Both the position numbers and the translations under genes were made by a program. Under the pieces are notes generated by a model, which saw only the letters and a list, made by a program, of their open reading frames with translations, was not told where the DNA came from and ran no database searches. From contig CBDUBA010000063.1 of NCBI GenBank assembly GCA_965365275.1, forward strand, positions 1-24,814: 24,814 nucleotides of DNA, in the 5' to 3' direction. Source of the stretch: JAGTVG01 sp965365275. Lineage in GTDB: Bacteria > Bacteroidota > Bacteroidia > Cytophagales > Cyclobacteriaceae. Below are positions 24,571 through 24,814 of the stretch, one piece after another (the stretch's first letter is position 1; each line of letters starts with the position of its first letter).

Positions 24571-24814
24571 GGTAACTTCTGTTAGGATAAAATAAGCCTC
24601 CCCAGGCGGTACCCGGCCAATAAAAAAGCCTTTCCGTATAATTCAGGATAGTTAATTCCATTATAAATAGCCCCAACTGAGCTGGATTCGGGTAAGTTCC
24701 AATAAAAAAGCCCCACCGAGCTGGATTCGGGTAAGTTCCAATAAAAAAGCCCGACTGAACTGGATTCGGGTAAGTTCCAATAAAAAAGCCCCACCGTAAT
24801 TGATGAGGCTTTAA
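24571..24814. repeat. Tandem array of 39-bp terminator-like units
   Basis: Three adjacent 39-bp copies (24681-24719, 24720-24758, 24759-24797) are nearly identical; each holds GGATTCGGGTAAGTTCC followed by AATAAAAAAGCCCC. To the left, more diverged units with the same landmarks (AATAAAAAAGCC or AAAATAAGCCTCC) fill 24571-24680. On the minus strand every unit gives a G/C-rich run before a T tract, the 3' half of an intrinsic terminator. A minus-strand frame across the array encodes a 13-residue repeat (GLFYWNLPESSSV) but is a by-product of the 39-base period. The array ends at the window edge. Confidence 0.85.
24782..24812 (-). terminator. Terminator of a minus-strand gene beyond the right edge
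   Basis: On the minus strand a 9-bp stem (24804-24812 with 24785-24793, one G-U pair), a 10-base loop and a six-T run (complement of 24782-24787) form an intrinsic terminator. The gene it serves must lie past base 24814. The last repeat unit supplies its 3' arm and T tract. Confidence 0.7.

Noticed and set aside
24582..24794. Minus-strand frame with a 13-residue repeat (GLFYWNLPESSSV)
   Set aside because: The open frame exists because the 39-bp tandem repeat is a multiple of three. It lies over terminator-like units, has no promoter or start context and no family match, so I treat it as non-coding.
24571..24814. Possible CRISPR array
   Set aside because: The 39-bp units adjoin directly with no unique spacers, they are not palindromic at their ends, and no cas genes are present.

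Overview
The window reads as a chromosomal segment of a Bacteroidota bacterium that respires oxygen at low tension. The evidence is a cbb3 oxidase with CcoN and CcoO fused in one chain and a one-haem CcoP, a FadL-type porin paired with an SGNH lipoprotein, a Tat-signal Gfo/Idh/MocA oxidoreductase, few Shine-Dalgarno sequences, and promoter boxes of the TAnnTTTG type. DNA is moderately AT-rich. No rRNA, tRNA, CRISPR array or intact mobile element was found.

Layout. 1-664 holds no gene, only the terminator of the next unit. 665-3759 (minus) is a two-gene unit, an OmpP1/FadL outer-membrane protein followed by an SGNH-hydrolase lipoprotein. 4034-4984 (minus) is a nitrilase-superfamily amidohydrolase. 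5104-8515 (plus) holds a small membrane protein, an exported (alpha/alpha)6-type glycosidase-like protein and a Tat-exported oxidoreductase, ending in a clear terminator. 8701-10518 (minus) is a higBA toxin-antitoxin pair followed by a TrmH/SpoU RNA methyltransferase. 10591-12941 (minus) is an MsbA-like ABC exporter and a LysE-type exporter.

13135-23893 is dominated by the cbb3 oxidase and its assembly genes. ccoI, ccoS (58 aa) and a small acidic protein form one unit. After an inserted DoxX gene (minus), a 358-base gap and an alpha/beta hydrolase, ccoNO, ccoQ, ccoP, ccoG, ccoH and a SafE-type membrane protein form the second. CcoI and the SafE-like protein should handle copper supply, CcoG and CcoH help assembly, and CcoNO/Q/P form the oxidase itself. 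The right end has a mazEF pair (minus) and a 39-base tandem repeat array made of terminator-like units.

No clearly new multi-gene system is visible. The items best worth a second look are the terminator-like repeat array at the right edge, the small acidic gene locked behind ccoS, the structured intergenic island at 16505-16700, and the dyad that overlaps the predicted higBA promoter.
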